Assembly: GCF_008807375.1 (NCBI RefSeq)
Contig: NZ_CP043311.1
Coordinates: forward strand, 152,501-216,500
Length of the DNA: 64,000 bases
Reading direction: 5' to 3'
DNA from: Pseudomonas lalkuanensis
GTDB lineage: Bacteria > Pseudomonadota > Gammaproteobacteria > Pseudomonadales > Pseudomonadaceae
Shown: one piece after another, positions 1 to 11,128 of the stretch
Position numbering within the stretch: position 1 is the first letter of the stretch
Layout: every line of letters starts with the position of its first letter
The notes under the pieces: generated by a model
What the model saw: the letters and a program-made list of their open reading frames with translations, nothing else
The model's database searches: none
What the model was told of the DNA's origin: nothing
Position numbers and translations under genes: made by a program

Positions 1-354
<354 letters not shown>

Positions 355-419
355 ATCGAAGACATCAGCTTCTTCATAAGTTCCCACACGAATTGCTTGA
401 TTCAATTGCGAAGGCGATT

Positions 420-496
<77 letters not shown>

Positions 497-528
497 ATTG
501 TCGCGGGGTCGAATGACCGGTTGACATT

Positions 529-604
529 GGGGCCATAGCTCAGCTGGGAGAGCGCCTGCTTTGCACGCAGGAGGTCAGGAGTTCGATCCTCCTTGGCTCC
601 ACCA
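529..604 (+). tRNA. tRNA-Ala (TGC anticodon)
   Basis: A 76-base cloverleaf with acceptor stem GGGGCCA/TGGCTCC, anticodon TGC within TTTGCAC, T-loop TTCGATC and an encoded CCA. It is the second spacer tRNA, 32 bases after tRNA-Ile, and is co-transcribed with the rRNAs. Confidence 0.97.
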
Positions 605-835
605 CTCTCAGTTAGGCAGACCAAGAGCTCAGAATTGAATATCCGTGGTTGGATATTGAATTCTGAACTTTGTTTCAGAATCGTTCTTTAAAAATTCGGG
701 TATGTGATAGAAGTGACTTATTGGGTGTTTCACTGCACTCAATAATTCAAGGCAAAATTTGCGAGTTCAAGCGCGAATTTTCGGCGAATGTCGTCTTCAC
801 CCCTATGATCGCAGGCAGATTGCTTGGGGTTATAT
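605..835 (+). other. 16S-23S spacer, distal part with boxA-like antitermination site
   Basis: Spacer between tRNA-Ala and 23S. A boxA-like element (GTTCTTTAAAAA, about 683-694) resembles the Nus-dependent antitermination signal of rrn spacers. Complementary segments around 610-680 (an ATATCC / GGATAT inverted repeat) could belong to the processing stalk of 23S rRNA. No protein gene is supported here; open frames in this stretch run into 23S. Confidence 0.7.
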
Positions 836-3727
<2,892 letters not shown>

Positions 3728-3857
3728 TAACACCCAAACAATCTGGTGATTGTGGGTGCGACTGGTGAAGTCGACAGACCGAAAATTGGCCTGAACCGCA
3801 AACAGACTGTCACATACCTGATTCGGGGTAGCGTCCCAGACGATGCCCCAACCGAAT

Positions 3858-3977
3858 TGCTTGACGACCATAGAGCGTTGGAACCACCTGATCCCATCCC
3901 GAACTCAGCAGTGAAACGACGCATCGCCGATGGTAGTGTGGAGCTTCTCCATGTGAGAGTAGGTCATCGTCAAGCTT
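3858..3977 (+). rRNA. rrf: 5S ribosomal RNA
   Basis: A 120-base 5S gene beginning TGCTTGACGACC and closing with the complementary GGTCATCGTCAAGC. It contains the conserved loop sequence GGAACCACCTGATCCCATCC. It follows 23S by about 130 bases and is the last gene of this rrn operon. Confidence 0.96.
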
Positions 3978-3984
3978 CTATCCC

Positions 3985-4022
3985 AAACCCCCGATACGCC
4001 CAGGCGTGTCGGGGGTTTGTCT
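3985..4022 (+). terminator. rrn operon terminator
   Basis: A 15-bp stem (AAACCCCCGATACGC paired with GCGTGTCGGGGGTTT, one G-T wobble) with a CCAG loop, followed by TGTCTTTG. It starts eight bases after 5S rRNA, as expected for a Rho-independent rrn terminator. Confidence 0.85.
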
Positions 4023-4133
4023 TTGCGCGTGAGAAAAACAGCGGGTTGCGAAATACACCCAAAAGCCCGTAGGCCAGGGCCCCGAGCGGGATTAGGATGG
4101 CTGGGACTGCAGTACAACAATAACGGAGAAACC

Positions 4134-5126
4134 ATGTCCCCCTCCCGCAAGCTCCTGGTGCTCTATACCGGGGGCACCATCGGCATGCAGATGACCGACG
4201 CAGGCCTCGCACCCGCTTCCGGCTTCGAAGTGCGGCTGAGAGCCGAGCAGGCTGCCAACCCGGAGCGGCTCGTTCCTGATTGGATATTCCGCGAGCTGTC
4301 GCCAATCCTCGACAGCGCCAACATGACCCAGACCAACTGGCTGCAGATGCGGGATGCGATCGTCGAAGGCGTGGAAAGGCACGGCTGCGATGCCGTCCTG
4401 CTCCTGCATGGCACGGACACCCTGGCCTACAGTGCCGCCAGCCTCTCCTTCCTGCTCCTGGGGTTGCCCGTACCTGTGGTGCTGACCGGTTCCATGCAGC
4501 CAGCAGGCGTTGAAGGTGGCGATGCCTGGCCCAATCTCTTCGGCGCCCTGGAGCGACTTCATACCGGCATCGAACCTGGTGTATACCTCTATTTCAATGG
4601 CCATCTATTGCCAGGAACCCGGGCTGGCAAGCAGAAGAGCGATGCCTTCGACGCCTTCACCGAATCACGGCGTCCGACGCGCGGTACGCGTGCCAACAGC
4701 GTTCCTGATGCCCTCAACTATCGCCATCCGCGTCGTCCGGTAGTACTGGCAGTGCAGCCGCTGTTTCCCGGCCTCGGCGCGCCCCAGATGCGCGCACTAC
4801 TGGAAAGCGGCGTCCAGGGCGTGCTGCTGGAATGCTACGGCAGTGGTACCGGTCCATCCGCCGACGCCGAGTTGCTTAAAGCCTTGAAGGACGCCCATGC
4901 GCGGGGCGTGGTGCTGGCAGCGATCAGCCAATGCCCCGAAGGATCTGTCGAGTTCGACATCTATGCCGCTGGCAGCCTGCTTGCCAGTACCGGACTGGTT
5001 TCCTGCGCCGGGATGACCCGGGAAGCCGCCCTGGGCAAGTTGTTCGGTTTGATCGGGCTGGGGCTTTCCCAGGCCGAAGTCGAAAGCTGGCTGGTCCAGG
5101 ACCTCTGCAGAGAGCTGGCGGGCTGA
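4134..5126 (+). CDS. ansA: Type I L-asparaginase
   Basis: A 330-residue asparaginase, which hydrolyses L-asparagine to aspartate and ammonia. Both family signatures are present: TGGTIG at residues 12-17 carries the nucleophilic threonine, and HGTDT at 92-96 carries the second catalytic Thr-Asp pair. There is no signal peptide and the length fits the cytoplasmic type I (AnsA) group rather than the longer periplasmic type II enzymes. The ATG at 4134 is preferred over upstream starts because GGAGA lies 4-8 bases ahead and homology begins there. It stands alone after the rrn terminator with no obvious operon partner. It could also use glutamine weakly; the sequence alone cannot settle substrate preference. 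Confidence 0.88.
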   Translation: MSPSRKLLVLYTGGTIGMQMTDAGLAPASGFEVRLRAEQAANPERLVPDWIFRELSPILDSANMTQTNWLQMRDAIVEGVERHGCDAVLLLHGTDTLAYSAASLSFLLLGLPVPVVLTGSMQPAGVEGGDAWPNLFGALERLHTGIEPGVYLYFNGHLLPGTRAGKQKSDAFDAFTESRRPTRGTRANSVPDALNYRHPRRPVVLAVQPLFPGLGAPQMRALLESGVQGVLLECYGSGTGPSADAELLKALKDAHARGVVLAAISQCPEGSVEFDIYAAGSLLASTGLVSCAGMTREAALGKLFGLIGLGLSQAEVESWLVQDLCRELAG

Positions 5127-5318
5127 GGCGTCTGGCTTCGGTACCGCTGCGCTGTTATTCCCCTCGCCTGACCCGAAGGGCCAGCCACCAACTGGCGGCT
5201 CCCCCCTGGCCTACCATCGAAGTGTCTTGGGCTGCGCGGCAACATTTCCCGTCCTTTTCATATGTTCACGGACGGTCGCCGCAGCCGCCCGCTTGCCAGC
5301 CAGACAGGGACTCTCCGC

Positions 5319-5492
5319 ATGAAAGGCGATGCTTCGCTGTTTGCCTTCGTGGATCTCGGCTCCAACGCGTTTCGCATGATGAATGGCCAGCGAGTGCTTC
5401 GGGATAAGCGTCTGGTCATCGAGAAGATCAAAACACCCCGCGAACCCGTTCGACTCGCAGAAGGCCTGCAGGACAACGCGGCGACTACTGAT
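5319..5492 (+). pseudogene. Relic of a Ppx/GppA-family phosphatase gene
   Basis: About 58 codons read like the N-terminus of an exopolyphosphatase / pppGpp phosphatase: VDLGSNAFRMM at residues 10-20 is the phosphate-1 loop of the ASKHA fold, and REPVRLAEGL follows at the spacing seen in the family. Beyond that the frame continues only to 5561 with no family resemblance, so some 250-450 residues are missing and the ATPase fold cannot form. The surrounding 5127-5712 stretch holds nothing else recognisable. I infer a decayed remnant. The alternative is a chance match, but the DLGSN and VRLAEG motifs in correct order make that unlikely. No database comparison was possible. Confidence 0.55.
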
Positions 5493-5681
5493 CCTGGCAA
5501 CTCCCCGGATGCCGCCACCGGTATCCTGCCGGGCTTCCGGCCGTGTCGCCGGCACCGTTAGAATCCGCTTCCGGGTCGACAGGCAGGTCGCCCGCCTACT
5601 TCATCCGCGTAACAAGGAGGTGCTCCCATGACCTGGTTTCCAACGATTTTTCCGCCGAAGAACCGTCTACCAAATCCTGGA

Positions 5682-5698
5682 GGGGCCCTCGCGGCCCC
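5682..5698. repeat. Small GC-rich inverted repeat ahead of the acetyltransferase gene
   Basis: GGGGCC, five bases, GGCCCC. It ends just before the ribosome-binding site (GGAG, 5701-5704) of the following gene, so in the mRNA it could form a small hairpin near the start region. No T-run follows, so it is not a convincing terminator. Confidence 0.35.
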
Positions 5699-5712
5699 GC
5701 GGAGAATCCAAC

Positions 5713-6177
5713 ATGCCCATTTCCAACCCCCGCGTACTCCTCGTTCCACTGGCCACCCCTGAGGAGCAAGCGCACTGCCGTTCCCTGCGGGTGCAGGACG
5801 ATCAGTTAGACTTCGTCGCTACCAATGCCGAATCCCTGCAGGAGGCCGCCGAAAGCCCCTGGTGTCAGCCTCTTGCGATTCGAGCCGCCGACAGTGGCGA
5901 GATGGTCGGTTTCCTGATGCATGCCCTCGATCCGGACGAAAACAGTCGCTGGATCTATCGCCTGATGATCGACCAGCAGTATCAGGGGCGCGGCTACGGT
6001 CGTGCCGCCTTGCGCGCCACCGTGGCCCTGCTGCGCGATCTGCCGGGTGGTCCTGGCGTCGCCCTGGGCGTGGTTCCGGAGAACACCGGTGCTCGTCAGC
6101 TCTACGCAGCCGAAGGTTTTGTGGAAACCGGTGAAATCATCGGTCGCGAGCTGGTCATGCGACTGTCGCCGGCGTGA
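5713..6177 (+). CDS. GNAT-family N-acetyltransferase
   Basis: A 154-residue single-domain acetyltransferase of the Gcn5-related superfamily, which transfers an acetyl group from acetyl-CoA to a primary amine. The acetyl-CoA pyrophosphate-binding loop QGRGYG is at residues 91-96 and the following helix (RAALRATVALL) fits motif A. The C-terminal VVPENTGARQLYAAEGF at about 120-136 is motif B. The pattern resembles the spermidine/diamine acetyltransferase subgroup (SpeG/BltD type), but the acceptor cannot be named from sequence. The ATG has GGAG eight bases upstream. Nothing adjacent suggests a pathway. Confidence 0.82.
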   Translation: MPISNPRVLLVPLATPEEQAHCRSLRVQDDQLDFVATNAESLQEAAESPWCQPLAIRAADSGEMVGFLMHALDPDENSRWIYRLMIDQQYQGRGYGRAALRATVALLRDLPGGPGVALGVVPENTGARQLYAAEGFVETGEIIGRELVMRLSPA

Positions 6178-6230
6178 GTGGCGGGCAGGGGCGCTCCGGT
6201 GTCCCTGCCGGTTCACGACGACGAAAACGA

Positions 6231-6263
6231 AAAAGGCCCCTGGATTTCTCCAGGGGCCTTTTC
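6231..6263 (+). terminator. Rho-independent terminator
   Basis: A 13-bp stem (AAAGGCCCCTGGA / TCCAGGGGCCTTT) with a short TTTC loop, A-run on the left and T-run on the right. It lies between the plus-strand acetyltransferase gene and the minus-strand tRNA-Arg gene, so it may stop transcription in both directions. Confidence 0.85.
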
Positions 6264-6268
6264 ATGTA

Positions 6269-6345
6269 TGGCGCATCCGGCGGGATTCGAACCCACGACC
6301 CCTGCCTTCGGAGGGCAGTACTCTATCCAGCTGAGCTACGGATGC
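6269..6345 (-). tRNA. tRNA-Arg (CCG anticodon)
   Basis: On the minus strand a 77-base cloverleaf with acceptor stem GCATCCG/CGGATGC, D-arm GCTCAGCTGGATAGAGT, anticodon loop CTCCGAA (CCG, reading CGG arginine codons), T-loop TTCGAATCC, and an encoded CCA end. No integrated element is visible next to it, although tRNA-Arg genes are common attachment sites. Confidence 0.95.
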
Positions 6346-6666
6346 GTATGGCGGCGCCATGATACCGATGTCGGACCCTTGCGTCCATGCAGCATAACCT
6401 TGTTCGTGATGTTGAACGATGGTGCCGCTTCTGGTCATCTTTGATCAGGATTTCGACAAACAGTAGCGACTTTTTGTTGATTTTATCGAACGGGCTATTG
6501 CCCTCAGGTTTTCGGCACCCTAGGATTCCGTTTGAGATTTCAAACGCCCCTTCGCCTCACCATAAGCCGGGCCGTTCCAATCACTCCGTCCTGGCCAATC
6601 CCGCATTGGCTGAAGAACAACAACCTGCCCCGGCGCCCGTGCAGCGCCGGTGTGAAGGAGACAGAG
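6346..6666. other. Intergenic region upstream of gabD
   Basis: A 321-base gap between tRNA-Arg and gabD with no supported gene. It is AT-richer than its flanks around 6450-6500 and probably carries the gabDT promoter; no single -35/-10 pair stands out. A palindrome at 6529-6546 is listed separately. The frame that appears to extend gabD upstream through this region lacks homology and a ribosome-binding site. Confidence 0.6.
6529..6546. promoter_or_regulatory. Palindrome, candidate operator for gabDT
   Basis: Perfect 7-bp arms CGTTTGA and TCAAACG around GATT, 121 bases before the gabD start. The position and symmetry fit a transcription-factor site, but no regulator gene is adjacent and the binding protein is unknown. 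Confidence 0.4.
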
Positions 6667-8118
6667 ATGCAATTGAAAGACGCCAAGCTGTTCCGCCAGC
6701 AAGCCTATATAGACGGCACCTGGCTGGACGCGGACAGTGGCCAGACCATCAAGGTCAACAACCCGGCTACTGGCGAAATCATCGGCAGCGTGCCGAAGAT
6801 GGGCACCGCCGAGACCCGCCGCGCCATCGAGGCTGCCGAGCGTGCTCTGCCGGCCTGGCGTGCGCTGACCGCCAAGGAACGCGCCAACAAGCTGCGTCGC
6901 TGGTTCGAACTGATGATGGAGAACCAGGACGACCTCGGCCGCCTGATGACCATCGAGCAGGGCAAGCCGCTGGCCGAAGCCAAGGGCGAGATTGCCTACG
7001 CCGCGTCTTTCATCGAGTGGTTCGCCGAAGAAGCCAAGCGCGTCTACGGTGACGTGATCCCTGGCCACCAGCCGGACAAGCGCCTGATCGTGATCAAGCA
7101 GCCCATCGGCGTGACCGCAGCGATCACCCCGTGGAACTTCCCGTCCGCGATGATCACCCGCAAGGCTGGCCCGGCCCTGGCCGCCGGCTGCACCATGGTG
7201 ATCAAGCCTGCTTCCCAGACCCCGTTCTCCGCCCTGGCCCTGGTCGAACTGGCCGAGCGCGCCGGCATCCCGAAAGGCGTCCTGAGCGTGGTAACCGGCA
7301 GCGCTGGCGAAGTCGGCGGCGAACTGACCAGCAACCCGGTCGTGCGCAAGCTGTCCTTCACCGGCTCCACCGAGATCGGTCGCCAGCTGATGGCCGAATG
7401 CGCCAAGGACATCAAGAAGGTTTCCCTGGAACTGGGCGGCAACGCACCCTTCATCGTCTTCGATGACGCCGACCTGGACGCCGCCGTCGAAGGCGCGCTG
7501 ATCTCCAAGTACCGCAACAACGGCCAGACCTGCGTCTGCGCCAACCGCCTGTACGTGCAGGATGGCATCTACGACGCCTTCGCCGAGAAGCTGAAGGCCG
7601 CCGTGGCCAAACTGAAGATCGGCAACGGCCTGGAAGACGGCACCACCACTGGCCCGCTGATCGACGAGAAAGCCGTGGCCAAGGTCCAGGAGCACATCGC
7701 CGACGCCGTTTCCAAGGGCGCCAAGCTGCTGGCCGGCGGCAAGCCGCACAGCCTGGGTGGCACCTTCTTCGAGCCGACCATCCTGGTCGACGTGCCGAAG
7801 GACGCTGCCGTGGCCAAGGAAGAAACCTTCGGCCCGCTGGCTCCGCTGTTCCGCTTCAAGGACGAGGCCGACGTCATCGCCATGGCGAACGACACCGAGT
7901 TCGGCCTGGCTTCCTATTTCTACGCCCGTGACCTGGGCCGCGTGTTCCGCGTGGCCGAGGCGCTGGAGTACGGCATGGTGGGTATCAATACCGGCCTGAT
8001 CTCCAACGAAGTGGCGCCCTTCGGCGGCGTGAAGGCCTCCGGCCTGGGTCGCGAAGGTTCCAAATACGGCATCGAGGACTACCTGGAGATCAAGTATCTC
8101 TGCCTCGGCGGTATCTGA
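6667..8118 (+). CDS. gabD: Succinate-semialdehyde dehydrogenase, NADP-type
   Basis: A 483-residue aldehyde dehydrogenase that oxidises succinic semialdehyde to succinate in GABA breakdown. Family landmarks are intact: PWNFP at 155-159, FTGST at 231-235 in the cofactor fold, the general base Glu255 in LELGGN, and the catalytic Cys289 in NNGQTCVCANR. The length is typical of GabD. The ATG at 6667 follows AAGGAG by six bases, whereas the longer upstream frame has no such site. gabT follows 168 bases downstream on the same strand, and together the two convert GABA to succinate for the TCA cycle. Close relatives act on glutarate semialdehyde, but the gabT partner supports the GABA role. Confidence 0.94.
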   Translation: MQLKDAKLFRQQAYIDGTWLDADSGQTIKVNNPATGEIIGSVPKMGTAETRRAIEAAERALPAWRALTAKERANKLRRWFELMMENQDDLGRLMTIEQGKPLAEAKGEIAYAASFIEWFAEEAKRVYGDVIPGHQPDKRLIVIKQPIGVTAAITPWNFPSAMITRKAGPALAAGCTMVIKPASQTPFSALALVELAERAGIPKGVLSVVTGSAGEVGGELTSNPVVRKLSFTGSTEIGRQLMAECAKDIKKVSLELGGNAPFIVFDDADLDAAVEGALISKYRNNGQTCVCANRLYVQDGIYDAFAEKLKAAVAKLKIGNGLEDGTTTGPLIDEKAVAKVQEHIADAVSKGAKLLAGGKPHSLGGTFFEPTILVDVPKDAAVAKEETFGPLAPLFRFKDEADVIAMANDTEFGLASYFYARDLGRVFRVAEALEYGMVGINTGLISNEVAPFGGVKASGLGREGSKYGIEDYLEIKYLCLGGI

Positions 8119-8286
8119 TCCAAAGACGGGGCAAGGCGCGAAAGAGCGCGCGGCGCCCCAGCTCCACCCTTGAAGAAACGGGCCTCCGGCAAGCCCTCGC
8201 AGTCGATCATCGTATGCTGCGACGGCCCCTACCGGGGGCATTCATCCTTGAGACTGAGCCGCCCGATGAGCGGCCGTGAGGAACTT

Positions 8287-9564
8287 ATGAGCAAGAACGA
8301 ATCCCTGCTGAAACGCCGTGCCGCAGCCGTTGCCCGCGGTGTCAGCCAGATCCACCCGATCGTCGCCGAGCGCGCCGAGAACGCCACCGTCTGGGACGTC
8401 GACGGCCGCGAGTACATCGATTTCGCCGGCGGTATCGCCGTACTGAACACCGGCCACCTGCATCCGAAAGTCGTCGCTGCCGTGCAGGAGCAACTGACCA
8501 AGCTGTCCCACACCTGCTTCCAGGTTCTGGCCTACGAGCCCTACATCGAGCTCTGCGAAGAGATCGCCAAGCGCGTACCGGGTGACTTCGCCAAGAAGGC
8601 CCTGCTGGTGACCTCCGGCTCCGAAGCCGTCGAGAACGCCGTGAAGATCGCCCGTGCCGCCACCGGCCGCGCCGGCGTGATCGCATTCACCGGCGCCTAC
8701 CACGGCCGCACCATGATGACCCTTTCCCTGACCGGCAAGGTGGTTCCGTACTCCGCCGGCATGGGCCTGATGCCGGGTGGCGTGTTCCGTGCCCTGGCTC
8801 CGTGCGAACTGCACGGCATCAGCGAAGACGACTCCATCGCCAGCATCGAGCGCATCTTCAAGAACGACGCCCAGCCGCAAGACATCGCTGCCATCATCAT
8901 CGAGCCGGTTCAGGGCGAGGGTGGCTTCTACGTCAATTCCAAGGCCTTCATGCAGCGTCTGCGCGCCCTGTGCGACCAGCACGGCATCCTGCTGATCGCC
9001 GACGAAGTACAGACCGGCGCTGGCCGTACTGGCACCTTCTTCGCCACCGAGCAACTGGGCGTCGTGCCTGACCTGACTACCTTCGCCAAATCCGTTGGCG
9101 GTGGCTTCCCGATCTCCGGCGTAGTCGGCAAGGCCGAAGTCATGGACAGCATCGCTCCCGGCGGCCTGGGCGGCACCTATGCCGGCAGCCCGATCGCCTG
9201 CGCCGCGGCCCTGGCCGTGCTGAAAGTGTTCGACGAAGAGAAACTGCTGGAGCGCAGCCAGGCCGTAGGCGAGCGCCTGAAGGCCGGTCTGCGTGAAATC
9301 GCAGCCAAGCACAAGGTCATCGGCGACGTTCGTGGCCTGGGTTCGATGGTCGCCATCGAGCTGTTCGAAGGCGGCGACGAAAGCAAGCCGGCTGCCGAAC
9401 TGGTTGGCAAGATCGTGGCCAGGGCTCGCGAGAAGGGCCTGATCCTGCTGTCTTGCGGCACCTACTACAACGTCATCCGCTTCCTGATGCCGGTCACCAT
9501 TCCCGACGCACAACTGGACAAGGGCATCGCCATTGTCGCCGAGTGCTTCGACGAACTGGCCTGA
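8287..9564 (+). CDS. gabT: 4-aminobutyrate aminotransferase
   Basis: A 425-residue class III PLP aminotransferase that moves the amino group of GABA to 2-oxoglutarate, giving succinic semialdehyde and glutamate. The PLP lysine is Lys268 in TFAKSVGGGFP, the cofactor-binding Asp239 lies in LIADEVQTG, and TSGSEAVENA at 109-118 is the phosphate-binding loop. The start at 8287 is chosen because GAGGA sits just upstream and the extra N-terminal codons from 8170 show no homology. Second gene of a gabDT operon; the 168-base gap has GC-rich complementary segments but no clear terminator. Some homologues prefer 5-aminovalerate (DavT), which cannot be excluded. Confidence 0.93.
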   Translation: MSKNESLLKRRAAAVARGVSQIHPIVAERAENATVWDVDGREYIDFAGGIAVLNTGHLHPKVVAAVQEQLTKLSHTCFQVLAYEPYIELCEEIAKRVPGDFAKKALLVTSGSEAVENAVKIARAATGRAGVIAFTGAYHGRTMMTLSLTGKVVPYSAGMGLMPGGVFRALAPCELHGISEDDSIASIERIFKNDAQPQDIAAIIIEPVQGEGGFYVNSKAFMQRLRALCDQHGILLIADEVQTGAGRTGTFFATEQLGVVPDLTTFAKSVGGGFPISGVVGKAEVMDSIAPGGLGGTYAGSPIACAAALAVLKVFDEEKLLERSQAVGERLKAGLREIAAKHKVIGDVRGLGSMVAIELFEGGDESKPAAELVGKIVARAREKGLILLSCGTYYNVIRFLMPVTIPDAQLDKGIAIVAECFDELA

Positions 9565-9581
9565 TTCCCCAGGTAGTGAAA

Positions 9582-9611
9582 AGAGACCCGCTTCGGCGGG
9601 TCTTTTTTTGC
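9582..9611 (+). terminator. Terminator after gabT
   Basis: Stem AGACCCGC / GCGGGTCT with a TTCG tetraloop and a run of seven T residues, 20 bases after the gabT stop codon. A textbook Rho-independent terminator closing the gabDT unit. Confidence 0.92.
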
Positions 9612-9803
9612 CCGTTCTCTGGTGGCAAGCGCGATCCGAGGGGCCTTTCCCCAGCGACCTTGGTCTGGATCACTATTCAGCGTGCAGGTCGAGAATTAGA
9701 CTGCGCGCTGCATTTTCATGCTGACAAATCCGCCCCTCCTTCAGCCGGTTCCTGGCCCAGTGCAGGGTTATTCACGAGCGACCCAGCCCCACACGAGGTA
9801 CCC

Positions 9804-11012
9804 ATGCCCACCGCCCAGGTTCCGGAAGTCCTGATCGCCGAGGCCGACCCCTGGACGTCGGATCTATTGGCGCAACTGATCCTGGATATTCGCAATGACG
9901 TCCGAGTGGTGCAGGTGGCCGACGGCCTCGAGGCCCTGGCGCGCTGCAAGCGACGGTTGCCGGAATTGGTAATTGCCGACGGCGAACTGGGTGGGATCGA
10001 CGGCGTGGAGCTGCTGCGCCAGTTGCGCCGCCATCCACGTACCCCGTCCCTGCCTTTCGTGCTGATCAGTGCCCGCGTCGATGCGGCCAGCGTGCGTGCC
10101 GTGCGGCCGCTGGCGCCATCGGCCTACCTCGGCAAACCCTTCAATGCTGCCAAGCTGCGCAAGCGTCTCGGCGCCCTGTTGCCCGCCGGTGAGGGTGCGG
10201 CCGGACAGCAAACGCCGGCCTTGCTGGTGAGCAGCCTGAAGGAATACCTGGACAGCGTCCGCGAAGAGGGCCAGGGCGCGCCCTTGCTGGACGACGTCCG
10301 CGACGCCGTGAGCCAGTGCCTGCAGGCGGATCAGGTAGACCTGCGCGACCTCGATGAAATCTTCTCCCGCGACCCACAGATCACTGCGCGGCTGATCGCC
10401 GCTGCCAACAGCGCGGCCCAGCACCTGGGCATGCCCTGCCAGACCCTGGCCCAGGCCATGCAGCGGCTGGGCGTCACCCGTGTGCTCAATCTCGTGCTTG
10501 GCATGGCCCTGGAGCGTAATGCCCGCTTGCGCGACCCGCGCCTGTCTGAGCTGGCCGATCTGGTCTGGCAGGCCGCCCAGCGCAGCGCCGAACTGGCCTA
10601 CTGGGTGGCCAGCGAACTGGAGCTGGACGCCGAGCTCTGCTACACCGCCGGGCTGCTGCACAACATGGGCGAACTGGCCCTGCTGCGCAGCCTGCAGGAC
10701 TGGCAGGACGCCGGCGGCAGCCTGGGCAACGAGGAGCTGCAGGACGTGATGCAACGGCGTTCGGCAGGCTTTGGTTCGGCCCTGCGCATCCGCTGGCGCC
10801 TGCCCTTCGGCCTGCGTGAGCTGGTGGCTGCGTTCCACGGCCTGGGCGCCGGGGTGTTCTCCCGCGAAGCCCTGGTGCTCAACCTCTGCGCCGCGCTGTT
10901 GCGTCTTCCCCGTGGCGAAGTCCCGGCGAGCCTGATGGACGAGCGCGCGGCCCGACTGCTGCGCCTCGATCCCGTGCTGCTGGAGCGGTTGCCGGGACGC
11001 CTGCTGTCCTGA
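9804..11012 (+). CDS. Response regulator with HDOD output domain (first of a tandem pair)
   Basis: A 402-residue protein with an N-terminal receiver domain (about 1-125) and a C-terminal HDOD domain (about 160-375). The receiver keeps the phospho-acceptor Asp59 (ELVIADGEL), the acidic pair in IAEAD (12-15) and the lysine of LGKPF (Lys111), so it is probably phosphorylated. The HDOD part shows DEIFSRDPQITARLIAAANSAA and a helical core; HDOD domains are degenerate relatives of HD phosphohydrolases that usually act as signalling scaffolds. The ATG at 9804 is chosen because REC homology begins there. No histidine kinase is adjacent, so its partner is elsewhere. The next gene is a paralogue in the same order and orientation. 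Confidence 0.85.
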   Translation: MPTAQVPEVLIAEADPWTSDLLAQLILDIRNDVRVVQVADGLEALARCKRRLPELVIADGELGGIDGVELLRQLRRHPRTPSLPFVLISARVDAASVRAVRPLAPSAYLGKPFNAAKLRKRLGALLPAGEGAAGQQTPALLVSSLKEYLDSVREEGQGAPLLDDVRDAVSQCLQADQVDLRDLDEIFSRDPQITARLIAAANSAAQHLGMPCQTLAQAMQRLGVTRVLNLVLGMALERNARLRDPRLSELADLVWQAAQRSAELAYWVASELELDAELCYTAGLLHNMGELALLRSLQDWQDAGGSLGNEELQDVMQRRSAGFGSALRIRWRLPFGLRELVAAFHGLGAGVFSREALVLNLCAALLRLPRGEVPASLMDERAARLLRLDPVLLERLPGRLLS

Positions 11013-11128
11013 TGCAGTCCGGGCTGGCGTGCCAGCCCCGGCATTGTCTAGTCTCCTGAAATGCTCGTTGCAGTTGTACGAGCGGTACAGGAAATTTCCG
11101 GGAGTTGAGCGGAACAGGATCGCCACGC

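Noticed and set aside
6269..6345. tRNA-Arg as attachment site of an integrated element
   Set aside because: No integrase gene and no second copy of the tRNA 3' end nearby.
6520..8241. Minus-strand frame of 573 codons opposite gabD
   Set aside because: Antisense shadow; gabD catalytic motifs on the plus strand are complete.
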